Below, piece by piece: positions 19,590 to 28,813 of a stretch of DNA of 64,000 nucleotides. This DNA comes from Kaistia dalseonensis. GTDB taxonomy: Bacteria; Pseudomonadota; Alphaproteobacteria; Rhizobiales; Kaistiaceae. The stretch spans positions 150,965 through 214,964 of the forward strand of contig NZ_JAUSVO010000008.1 in assembly GCF_030814715.1 (NCBI RefSeq), read 5' to 3'. How positions within the stretch are numbered: position 1 is the first letter of the stretch; every line of letters begins with the position of its first letter. The notes under the pieces are model-generated. The model was not told the origin of the DNA. It ran no database searches and was given only the letters and a program-made list of their open reading frames with translations. Position numbers and translations under genes: made by a program.

Positions 19590-20090
19590 TCAGGCGCCCG
19601 GCTTCAACATGCGCATCAGCAAGCCGTCGCGGAGCCAGAACTGGTGCCAGAGCGCGGCGCCGGCATGCAGCACGATCAGGATGATGAAGGCCGGCTTGCC
19701 GAGTTCGTGCACCTCGCCGGCGGCGGGCTGCCAGTAATAGGCGACGATGCCGCTGATCGGCACGGCGAAGAGCAGGAAATAGAACAGCCAGTGCGTCGCT
19801 GTCGCGATCCATTCGAGCACGGGCGACTGGCCTTCGGGCGGAGGCGGCGGACCCTGGCGCAGGCGAAGCGCCAGGCGAATGACGACCGCGGCGAGGATCG
19901 CGAAGCCGACCCAGATATGAAGCGTGGCGAGCGTCGCATCGTTCGGATCGGGCGTCGTGCCGCGCTGGGCGGCACGGAAGACCGACGACATGCTCTCGCC
20001 GAAGATCAGCTGGAACAGCACCAGCACCACGATCAGCCAGTGCAGAATGATCTGGCTCGACGTATAGCCGCGGACAGGGCCGACCTGCAT
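19590..20090 (-). CDS. Cytochrome b561 family protein
   Basis: 166 residues from ATG 20090, which has AAGGAG 9 bp upstream; an ATG at 20111 has no such site. Four membrane helices are visible. Histidines that can bind haem occur in SQIILHWL, ATLHIWVG, ATHWLF and VLHAGAALWHQFWLRDGLL, the usual COG3038 pattern. It probably transfers electrons from the quinone pool to a periplasmic acceptor. An imperfect dyad (CTAGA...TCTAG, 20119-20138) sits just upstream and may be an operator. No functional link to the flanking genes is evident. Confidence 0.88.
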   Translation of the reverse strand: MQVGPVRGYTSSQIILHWLIVVLVLFQLIFGESMSSVFRAAQRGTTPDPNDATLATLHIWVGFAILAAVVIRLALRLRQGPPPPPEGQSPVLEWIATATHWLFYFLLFAVPISGIVAYYWQPAAGEVHELGKPAFIILIVLHAGAALWHQFWLRDGLLMRMLKPGA

Positions 20091-20118
20091 CGCCTCAAAC
20101 TCCTTGCGCATCCGGATT

Positions 20119-20138
20119 CTAGAATAACTCTAATCTAG
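20119..20138. promoter_or_regulatory. AT-rich imperfect dyad upstream of the cytochrome b561 gene
   Basis: CTAGAATAAC / TCTAATCTAG reads as an inverted repeat with 7 of 10 positions conserved per arm, 29 bp upstream of the chosen start. It is AT-rich in a GC-rich background, so it is a reasonable candidate operator or extended -10. No regulator is assigned. Confidence 0.35.
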
Positions 20139-20174
20139 TTGGTGGAGACTGCAAGCAGATGACAGCGGGTCCGG

Positions 20175-20852
20175 TCAGTCGCCGACCGCTCGCTCGAACA
20201 CTTCGGCGGCGGCGTCCGTCAGCGGCTCGGCGAAGAGGCCGGTCGCGATGGTGGGGCTGAAGGTGAAGGTGTCGACGCCGATCCGCGCCAGCCTGACGAG
20301 GTCGGATGTCTCGCGCACGCTGGCGACGAGGATGCGCATGGCGCCGCCATTCGCCCGCACGATCTCCTGCATGGCGGCGATCTCGCCATAGCCGTCGCGC
20401 CCGGCATCGTTCATGCGGCCGAGATAGGGCGCGGCATAGTCGGCGCCGATCGCGGCGGCGGACAGCGCCTGATGGGCCGTGTAGACGGCGGTCAGCGTGA
20501 CGCGGATGCCTTCCTGCTTCAGCATGGAGGCGGCGACGATGCCGTCCCGCGTGATCGGCACCTTGACCGTCATGCGCGGATCGATCCCGGCGATCAGCCG
20601 GCCATGCCGCAGCAGCGTTTCCGTGCTGCGGCCCCAGCTCTGCGCCTGCATTTCAGCGACGCCGAAGGCGAACAGTGTCGCGGCGAGATCGGCGATCGCG
20701 GGGATGGTGCAGGCAACGCCCGACGCCGCGAGGATGGTGGGGTTGGTCGTGACGCCGTGGAAGAGGCCGGTCGGGAGCCATCGCTCGAGCGCGTCGCGGT
20801 CGGCCGTATCGAGAAAGAGACGCAGTCGTCCCCGGTTGGATTCGATGCTCAT
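20175..20852 (-). CDS. Transaldolase/fructose-6-phosphate aldolase-like protein
   Basis: 225 residues from ATG 20852 with GGAGG upstream; the frame is open further but without a site. LRLFLDTADRDALERWLPTG and FHGVTTNPTILAASG are classic for the small transaldolase (TalC/FSA) family. The Schiff-base lysine is in MTVKVPITRDG, and the C-terminal SVRETSDLVRLARIGVDTFT matches the family. Enzymes of this size make or cleave C-C bonds of sugar phosphates. It may process triose- or ketose-phosphates from the nearby sugar operon, but it lies beyond the terminator, on the other strand and next to an unrelated gene. Confidence 0.85.
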   Translation of the reverse strand: MSIESNRGRLRLFLDTADRDALERWLPTGLFHGVTTNPTILAASGVACTIPAIADLAATLFAFGVAEMQAQSWGRSTETLLRHGRLIAGIDPRMTVKVPITRDGIVAASMLKQEGIRVTLTAVYTAHQALSAAAIGADYAAPYLGRMNDAGRDGYGEIAAMQEIVRANGGAMRILVASVRETSDLVRLARIGVDTFTFSPTIATGLFAEPLTDAAAEVFERAVGD

Positions 20853-20940
20853 GCCTTGCCTCCATCGCAGCGTATGCAGGCATGGCATAGACGATTGCGC
20901 GGGATCGCGCATCGCCGAATTCGCGTGCAGGGAGCGGGCC

Positions 20941-21810
20941 TCAGATCGCCTCGCCGCCCTCGAAGCCGAACAGCGTGTCGAGCACGGTCTTCTCCAGTGC
21001 CGCAAAGGCCGGCGTGCCGCGCCGGCGCGGCCGGGGCAGGTCGACGGCGAGATCGAGCGCGATGCGGCCATTGTCGATCAGCAGCACGCGGTCGGCGAGC
21101 GCGATCGCCTCGGAGACGTCATGGGTGACGAGGATCGCCGTGAAGCCCTGATCCTGCCAGACCCGCTCGACGAGACCCTGCATCGAGATGCGGGTCAGCG
21201 CATCGAGCGCGCCGAGCGGTTCGTCGAGGGCGAGCAGGCGCGGATGGCTGACGAGGGCGCGGGCGAGCGCCACGCGCTGCCGCTGGCCGCCGGAGAGCAC
21301 GGCCGGCCAGGCATCGCCGCGCCCGTCGAGGCCGACTTCGGACAGTGCCTTCAGCGCCGCCTTGCGCCGGCTCGTGCGGCTGCCGCTGCGGCCGAGCCCG
21401 ACGGCGACATTGTCGGCGACGGTCGCCCATGGCAGCAGTCGCGGTTCCTGGAAGATGAAGCGCGCCGTGCCGCCCGTGGCGCCGACGCCCTCGATCGAGC
21501 CCGATGTCGGCGTTTCGAGGCCGAGGATAAGCCGCAGCAGCGTGCTCTTGCCGCAGCCGCTCTTGCCGACGACGGCCACGAACTGCCCGGCCGGAATATC
21601 GAGGTCGAGCCCCTTGATGACCGGCTCCTGGTCGAAGGTCTTGACGAGCCCGCGGATCGAGAGGGCGCTGCCCTGGCCGCGCGTCGGCGCCACCTCGGTC
21701 AGCACCTCGAAAGGCACGGCCGTGCCGGTAGTCAGCTCGCGCGGGGGACGGCGCGTGGCCGTTTCAATGAAGGTCATGGCGTCTGCGAACATGTGCTGCC
21801 GCGTCCTCAT
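20941..21810 (-). CDS. ssuB: Aliphatic sulfonate ABC transporter ATPase
   Basis: 289 residues from ATG 21810 in an ATGA overlap with ssuC. Walker [14 protein letters not shown], signature [15 protein letters not shown] and Walker [13 protein letters not shown] are all present. It resembles SsuB/TauB nitrate-sulfonate-type ATPases. The N-terminal 45 residues before [12 protein letters not shown] are an extension without known function, so a start at 21792 or 21777 is also possible. Last gene of the ssu operon. Confidence 0.9.
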   Translation of the reverse strand: MRTRQHMFADAMTFIETATRRPPRELTTGTAVPFEVLTEVAPTRGQGSALSIRGLVKTFDQEPVIKGLDLDIPAGQFVAVVGKSGCGKSTLLRLILGLETPTSGSIEGVGATGGTARFIFQEPRLLPWATVADNVAVGLGRSGSRTSRRKAALKALSEVGLDGRGDAWPAVLSGGQRQRVALARALVSHPRLLALDEPLGALDALTRISMQGLVERVWQDQGFTAILVTHDVSEAIALADRVLLIDNGRIALDLAVDLPRPRRRGTPAFAALEKTVLDTLFGFEGGEAI

Positions 21811-22571
21811 CGGCTTTGGAAGGCTGGATTCCAGGCGAGCGTGTAGCGCTCGAGCAGCCTGGCGACGGCGTCGGCGAGCTTGCCGAGCAGGGCGTAGATG
21901 ATGATCGAGAGCACGACGACATCGGTCATCATGAACTCGCGCGCCTGCATCGCCATGTAGCCGATGCCCGACGAGGCCGAGATCGTCTCGGCGACGATCA
22001 GCGTCAGCCACATGATGCCGAGCCCGAAGCGCAGGCCCACGAAGATCGAGGGCAGCGCGCCGGGCAGGATCACGCGGCGGAACAGGTCCCAATTGTTCAT
22101 GCCATAGGTCCTGCCCATCTCGACGAGCTGGGGGTCGACGGTACGGATGCCGTGCAGCGTGTTGATGTAGATCGGGAAGAACACGCCGAGCGCCACAAGG
22201 AAGAGCTTCGCCGACTCATCGATGCCGAACCACAGGATGACGAGCGGGATCAGCGCGAGATGGGGCACGTTGCGCACCATCTGCAACGTCGTGTCCGTCA
22301 GCGTCTCGGAGAAGCGCGAAAGCCCGTTGGCGAGGCCGAAGAGGAAGCCGATCGAGCCGCCGATCAGGAAGCCCATGCTGGCGCGCCAGAAGCTGACCGA
22401 GATGTTCTGCGCGAGCTCTCCGGAGACGAGCACGCGCCAGAAGGCGGCGGCGACCGCGGACGGCGCCGGCAGCACGTTCTCTGGGATGAAGCCGATCCGG
22501 GAGAGGAACTCCCAGATCACGAGGATGGCGGCCGGCAGGATCCAGCCGGCGAGAGGCCCGAGGCGTTTCAT
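21807..22571 (-). CDS. ssuC: Aliphatic sulfonate ABC transporter permease
   Basis: 254 residues with about six membrane helices. The inner-membrane binding-protein-dependent permease motif is [27 protein letters not shown] (EAA loop; the quoted region spans about residues 151-177). [20 protein letters not shown] is typical of SsuC/TauC. It starts 8 bp after ssuD ends and overlaps ssuB. Confidence 0.92.
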   Translation of the reverse strand: MKRLGPLAGWILPAAILVIWEFLSRIGFIPENVLPAPSAVAAAFWRVLVSGELAQNISVSFWRASMGFLIGGSIGFLFGLANGLSRFSETLTDTTLQMVRNVPHLALIPLVILWFGIDESAKLFLVALGVFFPIYINTLHGIRTVDPQLVEMGRTYGMNNWDLFRRVILPGALPSIFVGLRFGLGIMWLTLIVAETISASSGIGYMAMQAREFMMTDVVVLSIIIYALLGKLADAVARLLERYTLAWNPAFQSR

Positions 22572-22579
22572 CGCGCCGC

Positions 22580-23725
22580 TCAGGAGGAGGCGGCGAGTTT
22601 GCGCCCGCCCACGCCGAACTCGTTCTCGATCGTCTGCCGCAGGCCGCGCCGCTTGATGCCGAGGCCGAGCGCGGGGAAGAGCAGTTCCGCGACCCGGTAG
22701 GCCTCCTCGAGATGCGGGTAGCCGGAGCCGATCACCGTGTCGATGCCGATCGCCTGATATTCGCGCAGACGCTCCGCAACCTGTTCCGGCGTGCCGACGA
22801 GGGCCGTGCCCGCGCCGCCGCGCACCAGGCCGACGCCGGCCCAGAGGTTCGGCGAGACGACGAGCTTGTCGCGCCGGCCGCCATGCAGCGCCGCCATGCG
22901 CCGCTGACCGACGGAATCCATTTCCTTGGTGAAGCGCGCCTGCGCCGCCTCGATCTGCGCGTCGGTGACATGGCTGATCAGCTTGTCCGCCGCCGCCCAG
23001 GCTTCTTCCTCCGTCTCGCGCACGATGAAGTGCAGGCGGATGCCGAAGCGGATCGTCTTGCCACGCGCGGCCGCCTTCTTGCGCACCGCCGCAATCTTCT
23101 CGGCGACGCCGGCCGGCGGCTCGCCCCAGGTCAGATAGAGGTCGGTCTGGTCGACGGCGAGATCTTGCCCCGCATCGGACGAGCCGCCGAAATAGACCGG
23201 CGGGCGCGGCTCCTGCACGAGCGGGAAATCGAGCCGGCTGTTCTCGACGCGGTAGTGCTTGCCGGTGAAATCCACCGTCTCGCCGGCGAGAAGACGCGAC
23301 CAGATGGTCAGGAATTCGTTCGCCTGCTCGTAGCGCTGGTCATGGGCTAAGAAAATGCCGTCGCCGGCGAGCTCGGCCGGATTACCGCCGACCACGACGT
23401 TAAGCAGCAGGCGCCCGTTGGAGAGCCGGTCGAGCGCCGCCGTCTGGCGCGCGGCGAAGGCCGGCGAGACCACGCCCGGCCGGAGCGCGACGAGGAATTT
23501 GAGCCTCTCCGTCACGGTGGCGAGGCCCGACGCCGTGATCCAGCTATCCTCGCAGGCCTGGCCGGTCGGCAGCAGCACGCCCTGGAAGCCGAGCCGGTCG
23601 ACGGCCTGCGCCACCTGCTTGAAATAGCCGAACTCCGGCGGGCGCTGCTGCGTCTCGGAGCCGAGATAGGATCCATCGCCATGCGTGGGGATGAACCAGA
23701 AGAAGTTGATCGGATCGTGGGTCAA
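22580..23725 (-). CDS. ssuD: FMNH2-dependent alkanesulfonate monooxygenase
   Basis: 381 residues, the standard SsuD length. The N-terminus [18 protein letters not shown] and the blocks [29 protein letters not shown] and [10 protein letters not shown] are close to SsuD of the bacterial luciferase superfamily. It cleaves alkanesulfonates to aldehyde plus sulfite, using FMNH2 from a separate reductase; no ssuE is in this window. The start is a TTG (23725), supported because no later Met precedes the conserved N-terminus. Confidence 0.95.
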   Translation of the reverse strand: MTHDPINFFWFIPTHGDGSYLGSETQQRPPEFGYFKQVAQAVDRLGFQGVLLPTGQACEDSWITASGLATVTERLKFLVALRPGVVSPAFAARQTAALDRLSNGRLLLNVVVGGNPAELAGDGIFLAHDQRYEQANEFLTIWSRLLAGETVDFTGKHYRVENSRLDFPLVQEPRPPVYFGGSSDAGQDLAVDQTDLYLTWGEPPAGVAEKIAAVRKKAAARGKTIRFGIRLHFIVRETEEEAWAAADKLISHVTDAQIEAAQARFTKEMDSVGQRRMAALHGGRRDKLVVSPNLWAGVGLVRGGAGTALVGTPEQVAERLREYQAIGIDTVIGSGYPHLEEAYRVAELLFPALGLGIKRRGLRQTIENEFGVGGRKLAASS

Positions 23726-23792
23726 GGCGGCGGTCTCTCGAAGATGGTTCAGATGGTCGGGCGCGGGCCTCGCGGAGAGGCCCGTCGCGCTG

Positions 23793-24755
23793 TCAGCTCT
23801 GCGGCGGAACCCAGACGGCGTCCTTCACGGTGATCTTCCGTGGGATCAGCTTGAGTTCGTAGAAGGTGTCGGCGATCTGCTGCTGGTTGGCGATCTGCTG
23901 CGGCGTGATCGGGCCGACCTTGAAGCTGCCGCGCGCGGCGGTGAGCTTCTGCGCCTCGATATCCACGCCGGTCGCGGCCGAGAGGGCGGCGGCGACCTGG
24001 TCGCGGTTCTCTTCCGCCCATGCGCCTGCGGCGGTGAGTTCCTCGATGATCGCCTTGACGGCGGCCGGATGCTCGGCCGCGAAATCGCGATTGGCGAAGA
24101 AATAGCTCGCCGAATTGACGATGCCCTCGGCGGTGGTCAGCACGCGCGGGTGCTGCGTGCGCTCGGCGATGGCGTAGAAGGGGTCCCAGATCGCCCAGGC
24201 GTCGATCGCGCCTTTGACGAAGGCGGCGCCGCCATCGGCCGGCGAGAGATAGGCCGGCTTGATCTGGTCATAGCCGATACCGGCCTTCTTCAGTGTCTGG
24301 ACGACGAAGTTGTTGGCGCTCGAACCCTTGGTGAAGCCGATCGTCTTGCCCTTCAGGTCCTCGATCGTCTTGATCGGGGAATCCTGCTTGACCAGGATGG
24401 CCGAGCCCGTGCCCGGCGCCGGATAGGAGGCGACATAGACGAGCTTGGCGTTGGCGGCCTGAGCGAAGATCGGCGGGGCGTCGCCCGTCGGTCCGAAATC
24501 GATCGCGCCGAGGCTGAGCGCCTCGAGTAGCGGTGGGCCCGAGGCGAACTCCACCCATTTGACGGTCATGCCCTGGTCGGCAAAGCGCTTCTCGATGCGC
24601 TCCTGCTGGCGGGCCACCACGAGCACGCCATTCTTCTGGTAGCCGAGCCGCAGCTCCTTGAGCGGCTCCTCGGCTCCTGCAGTGCCAAGCGAGGCCAACG
24701 CCGAACCGGCGAGCGCGGCAATCGCGAGAAGGCTGAAACCACGACGCGTAATCAT
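23793..24755 (-). CDS. ssuA: Sulfonate ABC transporter substrate-binding protein (copy 1)
   Basis: 320 residues from ATG 24755, preceded by AGGAGAG. A twin-arginine type signal ([19 protein letters not shown]) suggests Tat or Sec export. The mature protein begins [18 protein letters not shown] and contains [33 protein letters not shown] and VTKG-like [10 protein letters not shown], all SsuA signatures. It is a paralogue of the protein encoded at 24811-25782 in the same operon, with the same motifs in the same order. Confidence 0.92.
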   Translation of the reverse strand: MITRRGFSLLAIAALAGSALASLGTAGAEEPLKELRLGYQKNGVLVVARQQERIEKRFADQGMTVKWVEFASGPPLLEALSLGAIDFGPTGDAPPIFAQAANAKLVYVASYPAPGTGSAILVKQDSPIKTIEDLKGKTIGFTKGSSANNFVVQTLKKAGIGYDQIKPAYLSPADGGAAFVKGAIDAWAIWDPFYAIAERTQHPRVLTTAEGIVNSASYFFANRDFAAEHPAAVKAIIEELTAAGAWAEENRDQVAAALSAATGVDIEAQKLTAARGSFKVGPITPQQIANQQQIADTFYELKLIPRKITVKDAVWVPPQS

Positions 24756-24810
24756 CCGAGCTCTCCTGTTCGGCATTCTGTTCAGGGTTGGCAGGTCAGA
24801 CCTTGCGGGT

Positions 24811-25782
24811 TCAGGCCTTTGGGCTGGTCCAGACGATCTCGCGCACGACGATCGGCTTGGGGATCAGGCCGAGCTTCTGGAAGCGGTCGGCGGTGGTCTG
24901 CTGGCCGGCGATGATCGCGTCGGTGAGCGGCAGGATCGCATAGGCGGCGCGGTCGACGGCGACCGTCTGCGGGCCGATCGGTACGCCGGTGATCTCGGAG
25001 AGCGCCTGCGCGACCTCGCCGCGATGGGCGTTGGCCCATTCGGCGGTGCCGCCGAGCGCCTTCACGATCTCGACGACCGCTTCGGGATGGTCCGTCGCGA
25101 AGGTCCTGTTGGCGAGGAGATAGGTGTTGACCGCGATCGTATCGGCGGTGGTGGTCAGCTGGCGAACCTTCTGGCGGCTTTCGGCAAGCGCCAGGAAGGG
25201 GTCCCAGATCGACCAGGCGTCAACGCTGTCATTGGCGAAGGCCGCCGCGGCGTCGGCCGGCGAGAGATAGACCGGTGTGATGTCGGCCCAGGCGACGCCC
25301 GCCTTCTCCAGCGCGGCAACTGCGAGGTTATGCGCGCTCGAACCCTTGGTGACGGCGATCTTCTTGCCCTTGAGGTCGGCGACCGACTGGACCGGCGATC
25401 CGTCCTTGACGATGATCGCCTCGCCCTTGCCGTTCGAAGGGGCGGCGGCGATGTAGACGAGATTGGCGCCGGCGGCCTGGGCGAAGATCGGCGGGGCATC
25501 GCCCGTCCAGCCAATATCGACCGCGCCGACATTGAGCGCCTCGAGGAGTGGCGGGCCGGAGGCGAACTCGACCCATTTGACCGACGTGCCAGAAGCGGCG
25601 AGCTGTTTCTCGATCGATTTCTCGCGCCGGGCCAGCGCCAGCAGGCCGGCCTTCTGGTAACCGACCTTGAGTTCCTTCAATGGCTCCGCGGCGCGGCTCG
25701 GCACAGGGCTGATCGTCGTACCGGCAAGACCCGCCAGACCCGCGCCGGCAAGGAGGCCGAAGCCCCGGCGTGTCAACTTCAT
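24811..25782 (-). CDS. ssuA: Sulfonate ABC transporter substrate-binding protein (copy 2)
   Basis: 323 residues from ATG 25782; GGGGAG lies 7 bp upstream, which excludes the ATG at 25788. Signal region MKLTRRGFGLLAGAGLAGLA again has a twin-arginine pair. The mature protein has [59 protein letters not shown] and VTKGSSAHNL. First gene of the ssu operon; 55 bp separate it from copy 1. The two copies may bind different sulfonates for one permease-ATPase pair. Confidence 0.92.
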   Translation of the reverse strand: MKLTRRGFGLLAGAGLAGLAGTTISPVPSRAAEPLKELKVGYQKAGLLALARREKSIEKQLAASGTSVKWVEFASGPPLLEALNVGAVDIGWTGDAPPIFAQAAGANLVYIAAAPSNGKGEAIIVKDGSPVQSVADLKGKKIAVTKGSSAHNLAVAALEKAGVAWADITPVYLSPADAAAAFANDSVDAWSIWDPFLALAESRQKVRQLTTTADTIAVNTYLLANRTFATDHPEAVVEIVKALGGTAEWANAHRGEVAQALSEITGVPIGPQTVAVDRAAYAILPLTDAIIAGQQTTADRFQKLGLIPKPIVVREIVWTSPKA

Positions 25783-26100
25783 CGTCATTCTCCCCAAGAT
25801 CGGCTGCAACCGGACCCCGTCCATCAACCGCAGCGTGCCATTCCGAACGTGGCTCTATTGGATCGAAAAACGACTAATTTGATCAAGGAAATAGATTATC
25901 TCGAAATCCCCCTTGAGAGAAAATCCGATCCGAATAAGGGTCTGTTGCGAGATTGAGCCCGACGTGACGATCGTCACAGGCCCGTGGTGATCCAGATCAC
26001 TGAGAGCGCCGCGTGGACGTGATTGAACCAAGTCATGGCAGGCGGCGTTGATGCGCAGCCGGAACAAACAGGGGGGCGCCGAAACAGGCGCCGGGCAATC
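25783..26100. promoter_or_regulatory. Divergent intergenic region with two tandem dyads
   Basis: These 318 bp separate the ssu operon (minus) from a small secreted-protein gene (plus). Two 14-bp dyads occur: GTGACGATCGTCAC (25964-25977, perfect) and GTGATCCAGATCAC (25987-26000, perfect arms around 4 bases). Their centres are 23 bp apart. The second resembles a relaxed FNR/FixK site (TTGAT-N4-ATCAA). The ssu-proximal part is AT-rich (around 25858-25910) and may hold that promoter. I see no SAM riboswitch. Confidence 0.5.
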
Positions 26101-26361
26101 ATGGCAAAGTTCAACATCAAGACGGCGGCGAGCGTCATCGGCACGGCGGCGCTGGTCGCCTTCGGCGTCACGGCCTATGGCACGGCGGCGATCGGCGGCG
26201 GCAACGGGACCAAGGACCCGACGGCGGTCATTTCCTTCGACAAGGCCACGGTCGGCGGACGCACAGGTTGCGAGATCCAGTCCTGGCCCTATATCGCGCC
26301 GGAATGCCTGACGCCGTCCAGCGGCACAGCCAAGGCTGCCAAGGCTGCCCGCCGCGTCTGA
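26101..26361 (+). CDS. Small secreted protein with C-x5-WPYIxxxC motif
   Basis: 86 residues from ATG 26101; an upstream in-frame start is possible but would bury the signal sequence. The N-terminal hydrophobic stretch (IKTAASVIGTAALVAFGVTA) looks like a signal peptide or membrane anchor. The C-terminal part has two cysteines in GCEIQSWPYIAPECL, probably a disulfide. Short secreted proteins with a C..Q.WPYI...CL motif are common in Hyphomicrobiales, without an assigned function. It ends in AKAAKAARRV and stops 3 bp before the converging deacetylase gene. Tandem dyads lie upstream. Confidence 0.7.
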   Translation: MAKFNIKTAASVIGTAALVAFGVTAYGTAAIGGGNGTKDPTAVISFDKATVGGRTGCEIQSWPYIAPECLTPSSGTAKAAKAARRV

Positions 26362-26364
26362 CCG

Positions 26365-27267
26365 TCAAGCCCAGGCCTCCGTCGCGGCGCGATGGAGCAG
26401 CGCATGGCGCGCCGCGATCCGGTCGACATCGGCGCCATAGCCACCCCCGATCACGCCGGCGAGCGCCAGTCCGCGCTTCCGCGCCTCCAGGATCACGAAG
26501 CGGTCGCGCGCCGCAAGTCCGGCATCGGACAGCGCGAGGCGACCGAGCCGATCATCGACATGCGGATCGACGCCGGCATTGTAGAACACGATGTCGGGAT
26601 GAAGCCGGTCGAGCAGCGGCGGCAGGATCCCGGCCAGCACCTCCAGATAGGCGGCATCGCCCATAGCATCGGGAAGTGGCACGTCGATCGTCGAGGGGCG
26701 CTTGCGCACCGGATAGTTCTTTTCGGCATGGAGCGAGAGCGTGGTGACGTTGGCGTCGCCCGTGAAGATCGCCGCCGTGCCGTCGCCCTGGTGCACGTCG
26801 CAATCGACAACCAGCGCCGTGCCGATCAGCCGCTCGGCCATGAGCACGCGGATCGCTACGGCGACATCGTTGAAGGTGCAGAAGCCGGCACCCTGCTCGG
26901 CGCGGGCATGATGGCTTCCGCCGGCCGTGTTGCAGGCGAGGCCATTGGTGAGGGCCAGCCGGCCGGTGAGGATCGTCCCACCCGTCGCCGCCGCGGCGCG
27001 TCGCACCACCGTCTCGTTCATCGGCAGGCCGATCTCGCGCTCGATCGCGCGCGGCAGCGTCAGCGAGAGCACGGCGTCGACATAGGCGCGGTCATGGGCG
27101 AGGGCGAGCTGCTCCGCCGTCGCGGGCTCGGGCGTGATGAAGCCCATGGGCGCGAGGCCGTCTTGCACCAGGATTTCCGCCAGGCGGCGATATTTGCCCA
27201 TGGGGAAGCGGTGATCGGCCGGGATTTCGGCGGTATAGGCGGGATGGTGGACAATCGGCAACGGCAT
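26365..27267 (-). CDS. Histone deacetylase-family (acetoin utilisation/acetylpolyamine type) hydrolase
   Basis: 300 residues, typical of the bacterial HDAC-like family. The active-site pair is in GGSHHA; zinc ligands are Asp and His of [11 protein letters not shown] and Asp of NAGVDPH; the transition-state Tyr is in [20 protein letters not shown] near the N-terminus is also characteristic. It probably deacetylates small acetylated amines or lysines in the cytoplasm. The gene stands alone, converging on the small secreted-protein gene. Confidence 0.9.
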   Translation of the reverse strand: MPLPIVHHPAYTAEIPADHRFPMGKYRRLAEILVQDGLAPMGFITPEPATAEQLALAHDRAYVDAVLSLTLPRAIEREIGLPMNETVVRRAAAATGGTILTGRLALTNGLACNTAGGSHHARAEQGAGFCTFNDVAVAIRVLMAERLIGTALVVDCDVHQGDGTAAIFTGDANVTTLSLHAEKNYPVRKRPSTIDVPLPDAMGDAAYLEVLAGILPPLLDRLHPDIVFYNAGVDPHVDDRLGRLALSDAGLAARDRFVILEARKRGLALAGVIGGGYGADVDRIAARHALLHRAATEAWA

Positions 27268-27481
27268 GGCGCGAAAGAATAGGGCGCGGCGACGCTGCCG
27301 TCGACGGGCGCCTGGAAACAGTCTATCGCTCGGTCGGCCGGATCGAGCTTCCGCAGGCTGAAGCGCCTCGTGGAGACGGTCCCCACGCCCTTGCCTGATT
27401 CAAGCCCTGCCCGCCGCCACTGCGCGTCGCCAGCTCCGCCCGGAGACGGTGAAGACGCCTGCCTCTCGCGATTGCCGCCCG

Positions 27482-28813
27482 ATGACGACAGAGACCGCCA
27501 TCCGCCCGTTCGAGGTCACCCATCGCGGCATTCTCGCGATCGCCGTGCCGATGATGCTGGCCTATCTCTCGACGCCCTTGCTCGGCATTGCCGGCATGAC
27601 GGTGATCGGCCGGCTCGGCGATGCGGCGCTGCTCGGCGGCGTCGCGCTCGGGGCGGTCATCTTCGATTTCATCTTCGCGACGTTCAATTTCCTGCGCAGC
27701 GGCACGACCGGGCTGACCGCGCAGGCGCTCGGCGCCGGCGACCGGCGCGAGATCCAGGCGACATTCTTCCGCGCGCTGATCGTCGCCGTCGCGATCGGCC
27801 TCGCCGTGATCGTCCTCGCCCAGCCGATGCTGGTCGCTGGCCTCGCCATGCTCGGCGGCAGCCCGCCGGTGCAGGCGGCGACGGTCGCCTATTACGATGT
27901 CCGCATCCTCTCGACGCCCTTCGCGCTCGCCAATTACGTCATGCTCGGCTGGCTGATCGGCCTCGGCCGGTCCGGTGCCGGGCTCTTCCTGCAGACCTTC
28001 CTGAACGGCCTCAATATCGGCTTGAGCATCTTCTTCGTGATGGGGCTCGGCTGGGGCGTTTCAGGCGTCGCCTGGGGCACGACGATCGGCGAGGCGGTGA
28101 CCGCGCTGCTCGGCCTTTCGATCGCCTTCCGCTCGCTCGATGCCGCCACGCGGCCGCGCTGGAGCGAGGTGCTGGACCGCACGGCGATCCTGCGCATGGT
28201 CGCGGTCAATCGCGACATCATGATCCGTTCGTTTACCCTGCTCTTCGCATTCGCCTTCTTCACGGCGCGCGGCGCCAAGATGGGCGATGCCGTGCTGGCG
28301 GCGAATGCGATCCTGATGAACCTCTATCTGGTCGGCGGCTATTTCCTCGACGGCTTCGCGGCGGCGGCCGAGCAATATGCCGGCAGGGCGATCGGCGCGC
28401 GCTATCGCGCTGCCTTCGTGCGCTCGGTCAGGCTGACGCTCGTCTGGGGCTATGCGCTGGCGACGCTGGCGGCGCTCGCCTTCTGGTTCGGCGGCCCGAT
28501 GCTGATCGATTTCATGACCGTCAACGAAGCGGTGCGGACGGCGGCGCGGACCTATCTGATCTGGGCGGCGCTGACGCCGATCGCCGGCGTGCTCGCCTTC
28601 GAGATGGACGGCGTCTTCATCGGCGCGACCTGGTCGAGCGAGATGCGCAACATGATGCTGCTCTCGCTGGCGCTCTACCTGATGGTCTGGGCGGTGGCGG
28701 AGCCGGCCTTCGGCGCGCATGGCCTCTGGCTGGCCCTGCTCGTCTTCCTCTCCGCGCGCGGCATCTCGCTCTTCCTGCGGATGCGGGTGAAGATCGAGAC
28801 GGCCTTCGCCTGA
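27482..28813 (+). CDS. MATE-family efflux transporter (DinF-like)
   Basis: 443 residues from ATG 27482, chosen because homologues begin about ten residues before the VTHRGILAIAVPMMLAYLST block. A GTG at 27449 with a nearby GGAG would add 11 residues. Twelve membrane segments are expected in two repeats; STPLLGIAGMTVIGRLGD and FLRSGTTGLTAQALGAGD match the DinF branch. Members exchange H+ or Na+ for organic cations or antimicrobials. The stop abuts that of converging pyrD with no gap. Confidence 0.9.
   Translation: MTTETAIRPFEVTHRGILAIAVPMMLAYLSTPLLGIAGMTVIGRLGDAALLGGVALGAVIFDFIFATFNFLRSGTTGLTAQALGAGDRREIQATFFRALIVAVAIGLAVIVLAQPMLVAGLAMLGGSPPVQAATVAYYDVRILSTPFALANYVMLGWLIGLGRSGAGLFLQTFLNGLNIGLSIFFVMGLGWGVSGVAWGTTIGEAVTALLGLSIAFRSLDAATRPRWSEVLDRTAILRMVAVNRDIMIRSFTLLFAFAFFTARGAKMGDAVLAANAILMNLYLVGGYFLDGFAAAAEQYAGRAIGARYRAAFVRSVRLTLVWGYALATLAALAFWFGGPMLIDFMTVNEAVRTAARTYLIWAALTPIAGVLAFEMDGVFIGATWSSEMRNMMLLSLALYLMVWAVAEPAFGAHGLWLALLVFLSARGISLFLRMRVKIETAFA

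Noticed and set aside
19590..20852. Cytochrome b561 and transaldolase-like genes as part of the sugar operon
   Set aside because: They lie past a hairpin, on the opposite strand, with separate ribosome sites; a pathway link for the transaldolase is possible but not supported.
25980..26100. Possible SAM-II riboswitch (CCCGTGGTGATCC resembles its start)
   Set aside because: The rest of the pseudoknot consensus is absent, and the stretch is better explained by the dyad at 25987-26000.
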